The notes under the pieces are model-generated. The model saw nothing but the letters and a program-made list of their open reading frames with translations. It ran no database searches and was not told the origin of the DNA. From Mixophyes australis (taxonomy: Eukaryota > Chordata > Amphibia > Anura > Limnodynastidae): a stretch of 64,000 nt of DNA. This document shows, in pieces, positions 23,266 to 35,600 of the stretch. The stretch lies in assembly GCA_036250195.1 (NCBI GenBank), contig JAVHZZ010000011.1:61498919-61562918 (forward strand). The letters run 5' to 3'. Positions within the stretch are counted from its first letter, which is position 1. Each line of letters opens with the position of its first letter. Position numbers and translations under genes: made by a program.

Positions 23266-25105
23266 CTTTTCTAGGTCAGAGTAGTATCTCAAACTCTCAT
23301 TTACACTGTACATCTTCAATTTTACAAATTATGCTTCCAGCTCTGCAATTTGATCATGTAATTTGATAGAGCCTCGTTCTAACTGATGCAGCAACTATAC
23401 TCTATGTTGCTCTCGTTTAGCTGTATTGGCAACATACTCAGCTTTCTCAATTTCATACGACTGGTGAGAAAGAACTTTCTGTTCAAGTAACTCTTCCACT
23501 TGTGTTTGAAGCAACTCAGGTTATTGTCCTGAATTGTCTCCAAACTGAGTGTTTTTAACTTCCCTTTTTCCAGAGCATTTGCAAGAGTTGTTTATTCCAA
23601 TTTAACTATCTTCTCCTGGCTGTCCTGATTCTTTTTTTATAGACTCTCAATCCTTCTCTTTAAACCAGGCCTGTCCAACCTGTGGCCCTCTAGGTGTTGT
23701 GAAACTACAAGTCCCAGCATTCCCTTCCACCTATCAACTGGTTGTCTACCGGCAAAGCATGCTGGGGCTTGTAGTTTCTCAACACCTGGAGAGCCGCAGG
23801 TTGGACAGGCCTGCTTTAAACTGTTCAACTCTATTTCCATTGTGACTTCAGCCTTTCACCACCTTTTAGTTGTTCACTAACACAGTACTGTTCCACTTTT
23901 CTTGAAAAAGTTCAGAACATTTGATAATGGATTTGATTCCTGTATCTCTAATAATTGCTTCTAGTGCTTGCATTTTGATCTTTCTATTCTCTGTCTCAAA
24001 CTTTGCATCTCTTTCTTTAAGTTCTTAATTAAGTCCTGTAGCTCCAATGATTGCTTTTTGCTGATTGTTTACTTGTCTCTGTGGCTCTGTAATAATTGCC
24101 TTTTTCCACAATCCTCTTCATCTTCACTCTTCTTTCCTTCGTCAATTTAATAATTGTTATTCTAATATAATGAAGCTCGATTTCAAGCCTTAGGCGTTAT
24201 TAAGTTAGATTTTCTGTGAGTGCAGCCCTTCTTCCTCTAATTTGTTCTCATTTAAGCTCCTGTTTCCCTCTACAGTGATTTCAGACATGAGCTTGCAGCA
24301 AAATGTATATCTCTAGCATAGATTTTCCACCTCTGCTGGTCTCAAACTTGACTGTTTAAAGCCTCCTTCTGCTGCTCTAAGTCCTCTTCAGATTACTTTT
24401 TAACAAAAACAATTTTCTCTACTTGCTGTGTAAAAATCATGATATTTCCAGCTGTCCACTATTGCTTTTCTTTTATGAGTTTTTCTTCTTTTCTTCTAAC
24501 TTTATTTTTTCCATACTCATTTAAAACAATTTTTTTTTGCAGCTGTATCTCGTTCTTCAGTTTTTGTTTGCAGGTCTTTCAGGTTGGCTTAAAGTTTGTT
24601 TATGTAGTTTTTCTTTCCTAGTTTTTTAAACTCTTATTTAAGTCTAATTAACTCTTGCCCCTGAAACTTCAATTTGCTCGAAATATCTGTTGTAGTGATA
24701 TTGGAGATCTGCATCGCCTGCTTCAATCCTGCAATTTGAAGGTCCCAGCCCTGTTGATACTGGTGCTGTAGTTCAGTCGGTCACTTAATCAGTCTCTCTC
24801 TCAGTGTGTTTACTTACAGCCAGCACCTGGGTTTCCTTATCATCTTTCAGGGAGGATACAATATCATGCAGCTTCTGCAGACCTGGCTCTTTATCCATAG
24901 GATTTTCTGAAGATAAGTTATCTTTGTGCTTTGTTTTCTGACCTGGAAATGTAGGTCAGTGACCTGTTGGTTAAATGCTTCTTTCCTTACCCTGGCTTGT
25001 TCTGCTGTGAGTTTCACATTTCATTTCATCTCACATAACTGGGAGTCTCTTTGAGTCAACTCTGCTTTGTCACTTGATTCTCCTTTTAAGGAGAGTTAAG
25101 TAGCA
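23266..25105 (-). pseudogene. Degenerate coiled-coil gene copy (unidentified)
   Basis: On the minus strand, successive frames read charged heptad-like stretches rich in K, E, Q and L, such as GLQKLHDIVSSLKDDKE near 24870 and LELQDLIKNLKKEMQSLRQR near 24030. Stops and frameshifts occur every 20-50 codons. No introns separate the pieces, so it looks like a processed pseudogene of a long coiled-coil protein. I cannot name the parent. The hAT MITE at 23666-23813 inserted into it. Alternative: AAG-rich low-complexity sequence giving coil-like peptides by chance. Confidence 0.4.
23666..23813. mobile_element. hAT-type MITE (148 bp)
   Basis: Termini CAGGCCTGTCCAACCTG and the near-perfect inverse CAGGTTGGACAGGCCTG. 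A perfect 8 bp target duplication CTTTAAAC lies at 23658-23665 and 23814-23821. Confidence 0.93.
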
Positions 25106-26040
25106 AAGCCGAGAGCAGAGTTGACTCAACTGTCAACTTTCAGCTGACATTTTTTACACTTCATCATTTGGGACCCTACATATTGTGACTGTTCATGTGA
25201 GAAGTGTTCGTGTTAATTATTAGTATGTCTAGTTATTTCCGGCTCTATTCTTAAAATATTCAGTTCATTTTGCATTTTCAACTGTTTTTTTCTGCACTTT
25301 TGTCTTATGAATATACTGCTCCCATAAATAGCACATTTTGTTTGAATGTATTTGCTGCATAGATGTTGCACTCTTTCAAAGTGACATAGTCCACTCCAGG
25401 CAATCCCAGCACCATACTTTTGCACTGACCAAAAACTCTTTCTAGACTAAAGTTCCTGTCGTCCTTTCAATGACGTATCATTATGCAACTGAGCACATTG
25501 TACAGGATCATATTTCATATTAGCACAGGGGTTCTCTATTAACTTGAAATCACTTTCATGCAACAAACACATATTTTGTAGCTTCCAGTTCAGGTTATGC
25601 ATTTCTCTACATTCAACTATAGTGCTGACACACCTGTGTGCAATCTTTTAGCTTTTTTTGCAAACTTTTGATAACTTTTTTTGTTGTCCATGTTAAAATA
25701 TTAAAATGAACTAAACACAACATCCATAGGCATTTTTTTGTCTTTACCTGCAGTTTAAACAACAGCAATGTTATTTTCATATGCAGTTAAAATCCAGAAA
25801 ACTGATCCAATGGGAGTGGCACTAAAACTCCCAGCATATATTAAAGTAGCTTCTTTTACCATACATCACTGCAATTTGCAATATCATTTTTCCTCTGCAT
25901 ATGTTTGTGCACTATACCTAAATGTTATGAATACAAACTTACACACTTTTCAGACTTTAGCAAAATAAATATCCTTTCGGTTTAAGCTCAAACCCTACTT
26001 TGCTAACTTCAGCTGAATATTTAACATATACATATAATAG
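25106..26040. other. No gene seen
   Basis: AT-rich sequence without clear repeats or exons. The minus frame at 25213-25425 has no recognisable domain. Confidence 0.3.
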
Positions 26041-26201
26041 GGGCCTGAGTCATTAAGGACAGCAAAGCATAAAAAAGAGTAACGTTCACCTGCATTGGAG
26101 GGGGAGGTAAATTTAAAATGTGGGGGCAGATTTATATTTGGGTTAGGGCATGTTCCAGATCAACTCTAAGTTTCAGTGTAAAAATAAAGCTATCAAGTAC
26201 T
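26041..26201 (+). mobile_element. GGGCCTGA-type MITE, left part
   Basis: Begins GGGCCTGAGTCATTAAGG. It is interrupted at 26201 by a CR1 LINE and resumes at about 27303. Other copies lie at 29508-29696, 38499-38709 and 39077-39265. Confidence 0.75.
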
Positions 26202-27295
26202 CATTTTTAATATATTTATTAATGACCTTGGTGATGGTTTAGAGAGTAAAGTTTCTATTTTTGCAGATGACACTAAACTCTGTAAGGTAATAAAATCAGA
26301 GCAAGATGTAGCTTCTCTACAGAGGGACTTAAATAAACTGGAGGATTGGGCGGCCAAATGGAATATGAGGTTTAACACAGATAAATGTAAGGTTATGCAT
26401 TCAGGGATCAAAAACAAGAACGCAATCTATAAATTAAATGGAATTAATTTAGGAGAATCTATAATGGAAAAGGATTTGGGAGTGCTCATAGACAGTAGAC
26501 TTAGCAATAGTGCTCAATGTCAAGCAGCAGCTGCAAGGGCAAACAAATTATTGGCATGCATAAAAAGGGGCATAGATGCAAGGGAAGACAGTGTAATTTT
26601 TGCCACTGTATAAATCATTGGTAAGACCTCATCTTGAATATGCAGTACAGTTCTGGGCACCACTCTATAAAAAAGATAATTTGGAACTAGAAAGGGTTCA
26701 GAGAAGGGCGACAAAATTGATAAAGGGTATGGAGTCATTAAGTTATGAGGAAAGGTTAGCCAGTTTAGGCATGTTTACTTTAGAAAAGAGGCGTCTAAGG
26801 AGAGATATGATTACTATGTACAAATATATTAGGGGTCAATACAGAGAGCTTTCATGGGAACTTTTTACCCCAAGGACCATACACAGGACACGTGGTCATC
26901 CCCTAAGGTTAGAGGAGAGGAAATTTCACAACCAGCAAAGGAAGGGGTTCTTTACAGTAAGGGCAGTCAAGATATGGAATTCATTGCCAGGGAAGGTTGT
27001 GATGGCAGATTCAATAGATATGTTTAAGAAAGGGTTAGACAAATTTTTAGCGGAAAGGTGTATCCAGGGATACGACTGTTAATTTAAAATGAAGGATAGT
27101 AGTGGATATAGGGTAAAAGTAGGACTGTAATATTGAGTCTGGGGGGGATTTTCAAAATTGAAACAGATTGGCGGTTGCTTACTCTGGATTAATTTCAAAT
27201 ATAAGTGCAGGATCGCAGGAGATCCAAAATAGGTTGAACTTGATGGACTGGTGTCTTTTTTCAACCTCATCAACTATGTTACTATGTTACTATGT
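26202..27295 (+). pseudogene. CR1-type LINE, 5'-truncated reverse transcriptase end
   Basis: Encodes the C-terminal part of a non-LTR reverse transcriptase, including the FADDTKL catalytic motif near 26255 and a long thumb region to RCIQGYDC at 27082. A frame change at about 26610 and the 5' truncation make it non-functional. The 3' UTR ends in tandem CTATGTTA units, as in CR1 LINEs. A target duplication AAGTACT/AAGTATT (26195-26201, 27296-27302) marks the insertion into the MITE. Confidence 0.88.
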
Positions 27296-27302
27296 AAGTA
27301 TT

Positions 27303-27443
27303 TGTGTGCTAGAAGAAAAAGCAGCCAGTATTTAACTTAAGTGCAAAATAATAAACTGATTTGCACCCATTGCATTGTAACATGGTTTGTCCTGGACAAC
27401 ATGTTCCTCTTTTTTGTCTTACTTTCCTTAATGTCTTAGGCCC
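27303..27443 (+). mobile_element. GGGCCTGA-type MITE, right part
   Basis: Continues TGTGTGCTAGAAG and TTTGCACCCATTGCATTG as in the uninterrupted copies. It ends near CTTAGGCCC. Confidence 0.65.
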
Positions 27444-27822
27444 ATATGTGCTCATTTAGAGTGAAGAGTAGTGAACAGTTAAAATAATGTACACATTTAC
27501 TGTAACATTGTATTTAATGGTATAAATTACCATACTGACAACAAAAATAAGCAAAAAGACTAAATTCTCCCTCAAAAGATACAAATTAAAGTACTAGCAA
27601 TAAAATTGTTCATATTAGGAATTCACTGTTCCAAAAACATATTCAGATTAAAAGAATTATCAACACTATGTGGTATAAAGTACTTAAGATAAAATTCTAA
27701 ATGTTTCACATCTTATTAAAAGTGACAACTTTTTACTGCAACAATCATCTTGACTGACATTGATGTACATCTGCAAAATTGCTGTAAATTTGATAGGAGG
27801 TAGTTTTAACGGATCATATAGG

Positions 27823-28464
27823 TAAGGAGGCAAGAAAGAGATAATAACCCCATTATTTGACAAAGTGTACAAACAAAGTAAATGCAACAATGCTCCACAA
27901 GACGAAATGTGTTCCCCCACTAAATATAACAATGTGTCAGTAAAATAACCAGTTTCAGTTAAACCCCCCAACAAAGTGCCTGCAGGTTGCCTCCCATCTC
28001 AGAGTCCTAGCAGGCACAAACCCTCTGCAACAAAGTCCACAGTTAAAAATCCAAGTGGGCCAGAGGTTCAATCTGCTAGGTGCATCTGTGAGCCCTGCTG
28101 ATCCTGACCATACTGCCAACTCTCCACCAGCTTGGTGGGACTCTGGGTATCAGTCTCCCTACCAATTTAGGCTCACCAATTCTCCAAAATCTGCAAGTGT
28201 CTCCTGATGAAGTGATGACAAATCAGTCCTGGAGGTTCAGCACCCGATCTGACTAAATTATCTACTGCTTCAAACAATCCTCTTTGGCCCTGATAGAGTA
28301 CGGTTACTCAACATCAGTCTAAGTCTCCTCTATTTAAAATCCTCCTGCAACAACAACCTCTCCCCTCAGACTTTCCCTTTTTGTTCATCCCCAAAATCCC
28401 TCAATCCTTGCTCCCTCCCTGGGCCATGATCCATTTTCATTGGTGGTGGATGGTATCTGAGTGA
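27823..28464 (-). repeat. Interspersed LTR-like repeat R1, copy C
   Basis: Reverse-strand copy of the repeat at 7040-7860, with an additional 5' part. It has TTTTAAATAGAGG as a possible TATA box near 28340. It is cut off at 28464, where the retroviral LTR begins. Confidence 0.6.
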
Positions 28465-29286
28465 TGTTATATTTGTCTAGTCGTTATCAATGAAAATTGT
28501 CCGTTGCGATTTGTGTGGTTTCAATGCACAAAGAGATTTAATAGCAAGATGCAACAAATAACAATTCAATGAATAAAGTACAACTGATACATACACAAGC
28601 GCTCTGGATCCAGCATGCAGTCATTCGATCCTGAAGTCTGTGGTCAAGTAGACTGTATAATGGTCCCAGAGCCTGGTTTATATACAGTTTGTGATACATA
28701 AAAAACAGTAGTGATGTCTTGGCTTGTTTCCATAGATTCAGGATTCAGGTCAGTCCAGTATAATGCAGGTCATAGGTCGGATCAAACAATGCCCTCCAAA
28801 GGTGGGGGTCAACTCTCCAACAGCTGCATACGTGTCTTCCCTCCGAAAAGCTGGTTTAACTGGTCTATTTGCATTACACGCACAATATCATTCTGATCAT
28901 TATTCCTTTATCAACCATAACTTGCATAGGCAAGATGCGACCGTTTAGCCGATAGTAGCGTATGTCTGATAGTGAAAAGTGGGTTAGAATGACACAAACA
29001 TGATATGTTTTCTATTTCCTGAACCTTAGATATCAACAAAGTAGTTTTAACATTATTGTATTAAACTATTAAATTTATTACACTCGATTATAAAAGAATG
29101 TGTGTTGGAACTTTATTAAGGTGAGATATTTACAAGTGAACGTGTGAGTGTAAGTGTATGCAGAAGTGTTCGCACGTGTTATTGCTAAATATGCCATAGC
29201 GTGCTATTCGCAAATTTTCACATAAAGTCAAATTAAATTGATGGTTATTAATTGAAACAATTTCACCCAATTATTCAACTTCCACA
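28465..29286 (-). mobile_element. 3' LTR of class I ERV copy 2
   Basis: An 822 bp LTR on the minus strand, bounded by TGTTAT at 28465 and ACA at 29286 as read on the plus strand. It is homologous over its length to the LTRs at 52392-53243 and 54518-55355, sharing the block GCGCTCTGGATCCAG and a TATATA-type box. A purine tract lies just outside the 29286 end. Confidence 0.85.
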
Positions 29287-29507
29287 GTTCCAGCCTTTGA
29301 TAATGCACAAAATTATCACCTAATTATACTTTCTAAAACAGGATTGTAATGTAGTTCTTCGTTAACCATGATACCTGTACTTCTCATCACCATTACAGTC
29401 TCATTTTCAGTATTTACCTCAGTAGAACATTTTCCACACTTCAACACAGAAGGAAAACATCTGACACATAAGCCAAATACTAAGATGACCCCAAATATAA
29501 CAATAAG
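29287..29507 (-). pseudogene. Retroviral env 3' end (copy 2), truncated
   Basis: Homologous to the cytoplasmic-tail part of env at 53273-53460 in copy 1. The ectodomain of the transmembrane subunit is absent, and a MITE occupies the breakpoint. Confidence 0.7.
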
Positions 29508-29696
29508 GGGCCTGATTCATTAAGGATCTTAAATGAAGAGGTATCTTATTTCAATCTCCTGGACAAAGCCATGTTACAATGCAAGGGGTGAAAGCTAGTT
29601 TTCTGTTTTGCACATAAGTTAAATACTGACTGTTTTTTCATATAGCACCCAAATATCATCTTTAAATTTCAGTGTACAAATAAGCTATCAAATATT
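29508..29696 (+). mobile_element. GGGCCTGA-type MITE inside ERV copy 2
   Basis: Begins GGGGCCTGATTCATTAAGG and lacks the inverted right end. It sits between two env parts, at the site of a deletion. Confidence 0.7.
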
Positions 29697-29699
29697 TGT

Positions 29700-30440
29700 G
29701 TGCTTGTTCATATGTTGTTCAAGTATTTGTTCATATGCCCCCGTCTATGATGTCCATCACTATTCCTGGTTATTGGTGATCTTGAGAGTCTCACATCAAT
29801 ATTGGTGTGGCGAGCCATTGTCTGATCAGGTAGATCAGCTATCAGTGAGATATTTAGACAAAACAAAGACCAATCTAAGGAGTATTGGCGAAGTTTTAGA
29901 CTAGGGGACCTAGTGACATTATATCTCCCATCTATTGCCCTCCCTCCCCGTAATTCGAGGACCTCAGAGATGTTTAATGGGAACGGTACTAATCCTACAT
30001 TATGATGTCCCTGAGGCACATGAGATTACACCCATCACTCGGTTTGGTTTAAGACCTTACCCACTAGGGAGTGGTAAACATCTAGAGGATGCCCATACAA
30101 ATCCAGATTACTATTGGACTGGCATCGCTGGATGCACTTTTCTTCAACTAGGGAGTCACAGTACTTACAGATACAATATTTCTCAGACAATAGCTCCTCA
30201 CACTGTCTCTGAGTTCCAGAGCTAGCAGATCTTTTCATCACCCCTGAACTGAGTTTGGCAACAGGCTGTATTGATTGTTCTAACAACTTTTCCTCCAACT
30301 CCACTTCATCAGTATCACTACCAGACCTTTTCTCTGTCATCTGTCCTTCATCACAAAAATAGAACATCCTAAAAAATATAAAAATGAGAAAAATCCTGGA
30401 ACAAGAAGAGTATAAAAAATGCCACTCCATTGCTGGGATA
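29700..30440 (-). pseudogene. Retroviral env surface subunit (copy 2), broken
   Basis: Two open pieces (about 30430-30035 and 30019-29708) match the env N-terminal region of copy 1 at 56026-56790. They share a Cys-rich segment with CICKYC and a KCIQRC motif. A hydrophobic leader precedes them. A frame break lies near 30025. The rest of the surface subunit and the fusion region are missing. Confidence 0.75.
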
Positions 30441-30463
30441 ATAGTCTGTACAATGTCCTTGGC

Positions 30464-31700
30464 TCAGATGTCAGTAGCTGCAGTCTTTAGGTATCCCGGA
30501 ACAGGTTCACAAGTGACAGTCTTGGTTTTGTCTTGTACTTTTTCCGGATTAATGACTTTCCTGCAGTGAGTTGAATGGACCCAATTGTCTCTTTCTGCTA
30601 CCTTCAGAGATGTGGTACTGGTCATCAACACTTGGTACAGGCCTTTCCAACGGTCTGTTAAACAACCTGAGCGTAAGAAATTGCGGATCATAACATATTC
30701 CCCAGGTTCAAAATCATGAAAGTTTGTTTCTGGCATACCAGGTGACAGAAATTTGAGTTTCTGTTGTTGTTGTTTTAGCTGTCTGCTCATGTTTATGAGA
30801 TATTGCACAGTCACTTCATTATTGCACTTTAAATCATCCTGTGGACCTGTGATCAAATGAGGTTGTCTGCCAAAAAGTATCTCAAAGGGGGACAGATTAA
30901 GAGAAGGTCTGGGAGTGGTTCTGATGCTATGGAGGACTAGTGCCAAAGCTTCTGGCAACGCCAACCCAGTTTCAGCCATGATCTTACTCAGTTTGTTCAT
31001 AATGGTACCGTTTACCCTTTCCACCTTACCACTTGTGGTTGGTAAGGAGTATAAAGTCTGCTACCAATTCCCATAAGTTTACACATGTTCTGAAAGATAT
31101 CACCAGTAAAATGAGTACCCCTATCACTTTCTATAATTCTAGGGATACCATATCTGCATACAAATTCCTGAACAATTTTTTTAGCAGTAAAAACAGCAGT
31201 ATTAGTGGCAGCTGGAAAAGCCTGTACCCAATTAGAAAACACATCAGTACAAACTAATACATATTTCAGATTCCTGCAAGGTGGTTATTGAATGAAGTCA
31301 GTTTGTATTACCTGAAAAGGTCTGCCTGTAGAAGGGATATGGGTGGGCTCAGTTGGTATTGTCTTCCCAACATTTTTCCTTAAACAAGTAAGACAAGACA
31401 TTGCCTTCTTACTGACTTAAGAAGAAAAGCCTGGTGCACACCAGTATGCTCTAACCAGCTTGCACATACCCAGATGAGTCAGACATGTGCTGCCTCAGCC
31501 AGGCATGGGTAATATGCCATGGGAGCCACAGGCCTACCTTGCCTTCTCTCCAGAGTCCAGAGGACTCTTGACCACATCACTTTGTCTTTCAGACCATATT
31601 TTCCTGTAGGGAACACAAATCTTGCATTTCAATTAATTTCTGTGTGTTTGTCGTCTGAAAAACCATCATTTTGTCAGTTGATACATTTACAGATAACCCT
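30464..31700 (-). pseudogene. Retroviral integrase (pol 3' part, copy 2)
   Basis: Encodes the class I type integrase core: the central Asp region (VLVCTDVFSNW), ESDRGTHF, and the Glu in VERVNG. The C-terminal SH3-like end reads WVHSTHCRKV. The frame changes at about 31020 and stops and small deletions occur in the N-terminal zinc-binding part. It ends with TGA at 30464, in the same frame as the env that follows. Confidence 0.85.
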
Positions 31701-33440
31701 GCTGCCCACTTGACAGCGTAATCTGCCCTGTTATTGCCCACTGATACTGGGCCTTCTTCGTATGTATGAGCTTTGCATTTGATGATGGCTACTGACTTAG
31801 GTAACTGTATCGCTGCCAGAGTCCTTTTATGTGATGTGAATGTGCTACTGGTGTGCCTGCCGCTGTCATAAAATTTCTACGACGCCAAAGGGCCCCGAAA
31901 TCATGCACTACCCCGAAGGCGTAACTATAGTCAGTGTATATATTAAAGCGTAAAATCTACATTTTCTATGGGTGTGTCGTGTATGTCAGGTCTCACAGTA
32001 AAAGTCTGGTTCAGATATTCCATGCAATCATATGTATCGGTATACCTGCAAAATTCATCTCTAGCCAGAGTCTCCTCTCCTTCCACCCTTTATGCATCTC
32101 AAGGCACGTATGGTAGATATGTAGCTGGATTTAAAGTATTGCACCGTTTGATGATGATGTTCGCAGGTGCCATCAGAGCTAGTTCCTACTTTGTGAACCT
32201 TGCTGAAGGGAAATGTCTGGTTTGAGCTGAATTTAACAGAGCAGATACTGCATGTGATGTATAGACAGTTGAATCATGTACTAATATTACATTCTTGCTC
32301 TTACGTACCAGAAGAGCAGTTGTTGCTACACTTCTTAAACACGTTGGGAGTGATTTTGCCTCAGTGTCCAATTGTGCACTTTAGTATGCTACCGGTCTGC
32401 TAGAGTCACCATGTTTCTGTCTCAAGACACCTGCTGCACAACCATCAGCCTCCATACAATACAACTCAAATGGCTTTTCATAATCTGGTATTCCTAAAGC
32501 AGGTGCCTTAGTCAAACTTTCTTTAGGGTTAAAGAATACCTGCTCTGACAACTCTGTATGTGTAACACGCTCAGGCTTTGAGGATGAGACTAATTCCTGC
32601 AATGGTAAAAAAAAAACCTGGAATCCATGATCTACAATATCCACATATCACCAAGAAGGAACGGATCTGCTGTTGATTCTGTGGCAGGGTCATGTTTTGT
32701 ATTGCTTGTATTCTGTCCGTTGTCATGTGTCTTAGCTCCCGGGTTAGACAGTGTCCCAAGTATTTAACCTTGGTCTGGCATGGGTGTAATTTATCCCTTG
32801 CAACCTTGTGTCCTGTTTGAGAGAGATGGAGCAACAACAGTTTAGTATCATGCACAGTTGACATAAACGAATCAGAACATAGCAATAAATCATCTACATA
32901 TTGAATTAGAACAGACCCATTTCTTGGTTGATAGAATTTCTAACAGTCATTTAAGGCCTGGGAGAATTTCATAGGGCTGTCAATGAACCCCTGGGGAAAC
33001 CTTGTCCATGTATATTGCACCCCCTGTAGGAAAATGCAAAAAGGTATTGACAGTCAGGATAAAGAGGTACAGAGAAAAAGGTAGAAACAAAGATCAATGA
33101 CAGTGAAATGACTAGCAGATGGAGGAATCTGCATAAGGATGACAGCTGCGTTGGGCACTATGGGTAATTGGCTCTCAACAACCTTATTAATTCCCTTTAG
33201 GTCTTGGACTAATCTGTCCAAGACCTAAGGGGAATAATCTGCCCCTCCCTTCATTCTTCTTTACTGTGAAAATTGGACTATTGGCTGTGCTGGATGTACA
33301 AATTAAAATCCCTTGTTGCAGCAGCCTTTCAATTACAGGATACACCCCTAATTCCATCTCTGGTTTTAATGTGACTTTAGCCTTGGCAAACTACTTAATG
33401 GTATTGTGAGGAATGCAATTCTGAAATATATTTTAGAAAA
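31701..33440 (-). pseudogene. Retroviral reverse transcriptase and RNase H (pol, copy 2)
   Basis: The catalytic QYVDD motif is read near 32895, with thumb and connection sequence to about 32236 and RNase H remnants to 31701. Upstream finger and palm pieces extend to about 33430. Frame breaks occur near 32600, 32950 and 33200. No gag or protease was found beyond 33440. QYVDD and the connection sequence fit gamma/epsilon-like retroviruses. Confidence 0.8.
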
Positions 33441-33891
33441 TCATTCAACAAAACTGTGCATAATGGCTTCTTGGAGGACCAGTCATGCTCAGCAAAGATG
33501 CCACCTAAAGTTCATCTCTGGATCGTGTAGCAGAGAAGTGTTCTTTTTTTATCAGATTAATTAGGTTTATGTTGGTGACAGCCATAGGATGTCCATTGTT
33601 TTCATACATCTGTCCCAATTGTAAGTGCAATTGCGAGTTTTATAAAAAAAATGTATCATTTATTAAAACATTCACTTAATCTATTGTAGCATTTATATTT
33701 TATTGAGGACTATCTTACTAGGGAAAAAGCATGTGACAAATCTCTCCTTAGTCAATGCTGAACAGAGCTAGGACCTTGTTGAGTTGTGTAATTTGTATCA
33801 AGGAGAAACAAGCTTTCTTTGAACATTTTCAGTGACATCAGACTTTATTTTTCCTTTATAATTTCACAGACATTGCTGAAATCTTGAATTA

Positions 33892-34257
33892 CAGGAATTA
33901 GTCTCATCCTCAAAGCCTGAGCGTGTTACATATACAGAGGAGTCAGAGCAGGTATTCTTTAACCTTAAAGAGAGTTTGACTAAGGCACCTGCTTTAGGAA
34001 TACCAGATTATGAAAAGCCATTTGAGTTGTATTGTATAGAGGCTGATGGTTGTGCAGCAGGTGTCTTGATACAGAAACATGGTGACGCTAGCAGACCGGT
34101 AGCATACTACAGTGCACTATTGGACACTGAGGCAAAATCACTCCCAACGTGTTTAAGAAGTGTAGCAACAACTGCTCTTCTGGTACGTAAGAGCAAGAAC
34201 GTAGTATGTGTACATGATTCAATTCTCTATACACCACATGCAGTATCTGTTCTGTTA
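33892..34257 (+). pseudogene. Inverted duplicate of ERV pol segment
   Basis: The reverse complement of 32235-32600, covering the pol connection to early RNase H, with few differences. It is open for 117 codons from 33976. A 1.3 kb spacer separates the inverted copies. The sequence on either side of the homology does not match. Confidence 0.85.
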
Positions 34258-35235
34258 CAAGTCTGTATACTTGAAACTGAAGATGTCAGATCAGTAATAA
34301 GGCAAGTAAACAAAATGCTTCAATGGTGAAAGGGGGTACTGACCCTCGCTATACTTGCAGTTTGATACAGTCCATAATGAATAATAAATATTCATACCTG
34401 AGTAACCTTAGTTTTATCATTTTAACTAGCCTGTATTAATATTGCCATAAATAATTTTTTTTTGCATAACCTATATATTTCACCGTATCTTTTTGCTGAG
34501 CAGTGATACAATATCAACTATATGATAACAATTATAGTTTATCTTTGTTCCACACAATTTATACTATTATCTTGTCACATTTGATTTCTGAGTTTTCACA
34601 TAATATATCTGTACAAGTCTGTGTTGAGCGCTGTTTTTTTTCTAATTTTCTGTATAACAAAAGTGTAAGTCCCTGTCACTGAAGTGCTTAGCTTGTTAAA
34701 CTATGTGCATGTCCTTTTAACATATTGGGTGGGCTCTAGCACCATGTAATATTATGGCCTTGTTCTATCATCATCTGTTAAATGTCTACTATTGCCACCA
34801 CAGTCCATCTAATGACCTTTGGTTCTTACTTCCTCTTCACTTTCCATGATGTATGCTATCTAAAACTACAGTGTAAGTGGTCTTTCTATTACCATATTTC
34901 TTCTGGGTGCAGCCCACCTTCGTCTACCTACTTGTCAAAAATGAGTCTGACCATTCTGTCAGCCAGTGTTCTGCCAATATGTTTCACAAGGATTTTAGCA
35001 TGCTTTGCACATAACACTTGGCTGTTCACAAATGTGTATAATAACAAGCAGCCTAGCATCAGCCAACAGCCGAATGGATAGACACCTCATGTAGTCCAGC
35101 ATCCAATTTTCCAATTCCAAGTGACTCCCCTAATGCAATCCATGATTCCCAAGAGTCATCATTGCGCGATACAGTTGCTACAGCTGGGGGTGAGACTTTT
35201 ATACAGAAAGGGAGCAAGATGAAGTTTTAAACAAC

Positions 35236-35600
35236 AATTGTCTTTGAAGCAAGTGTTTGCAAGAGGAACCAAATATGACAGCCAGCATCCTGTAGCACAA
35301 CAAATCACTAAAGCCATGACAGCTATGTTAGCATCGGATGTGCATCCAAATTTCACCGTCAATGCATCATGCAATTAGTTGAGGTCATGTGACCATGCAA
35401 CTAAAATCCATCTCAATTTAATTTCTCCTGAACAGCGTTACTTGGAGGTTAAACAAAAAGTTATTCAGTCCCTATAAAATGCCATTGTACCAAGTATCCA
35501 CGTAACTACAGATATGTGGAAAAGCGGTACTGGTCAAACAAAATATTACATTACTATGGCAGTTCACTGTTTAGGTGTACAGACATCAGCAGCAACATCA
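35236..35600 (+). pseudogene. hAT (ZBED-like) transposase fragment
   Basis: The frame reads LSLKQVFARGTKYDS, HPVAQQITKAMTAMLA, then after breaks VPSIHVTTDMWKSGTGQT. This is the N-terminal region and first catalytic Asp block (T-D-W) of hAT transposases. Stops near 35376 and 35477 break it. The C-terminal dimerisation domain is missing. Confidence 0.7.

Noticed and set aside
29508..29696. Possible solo-LTR or splice unit in env of ERV copy 2
   Set aside because: It matches the GGGCCTGA MITE family, not an LTR.
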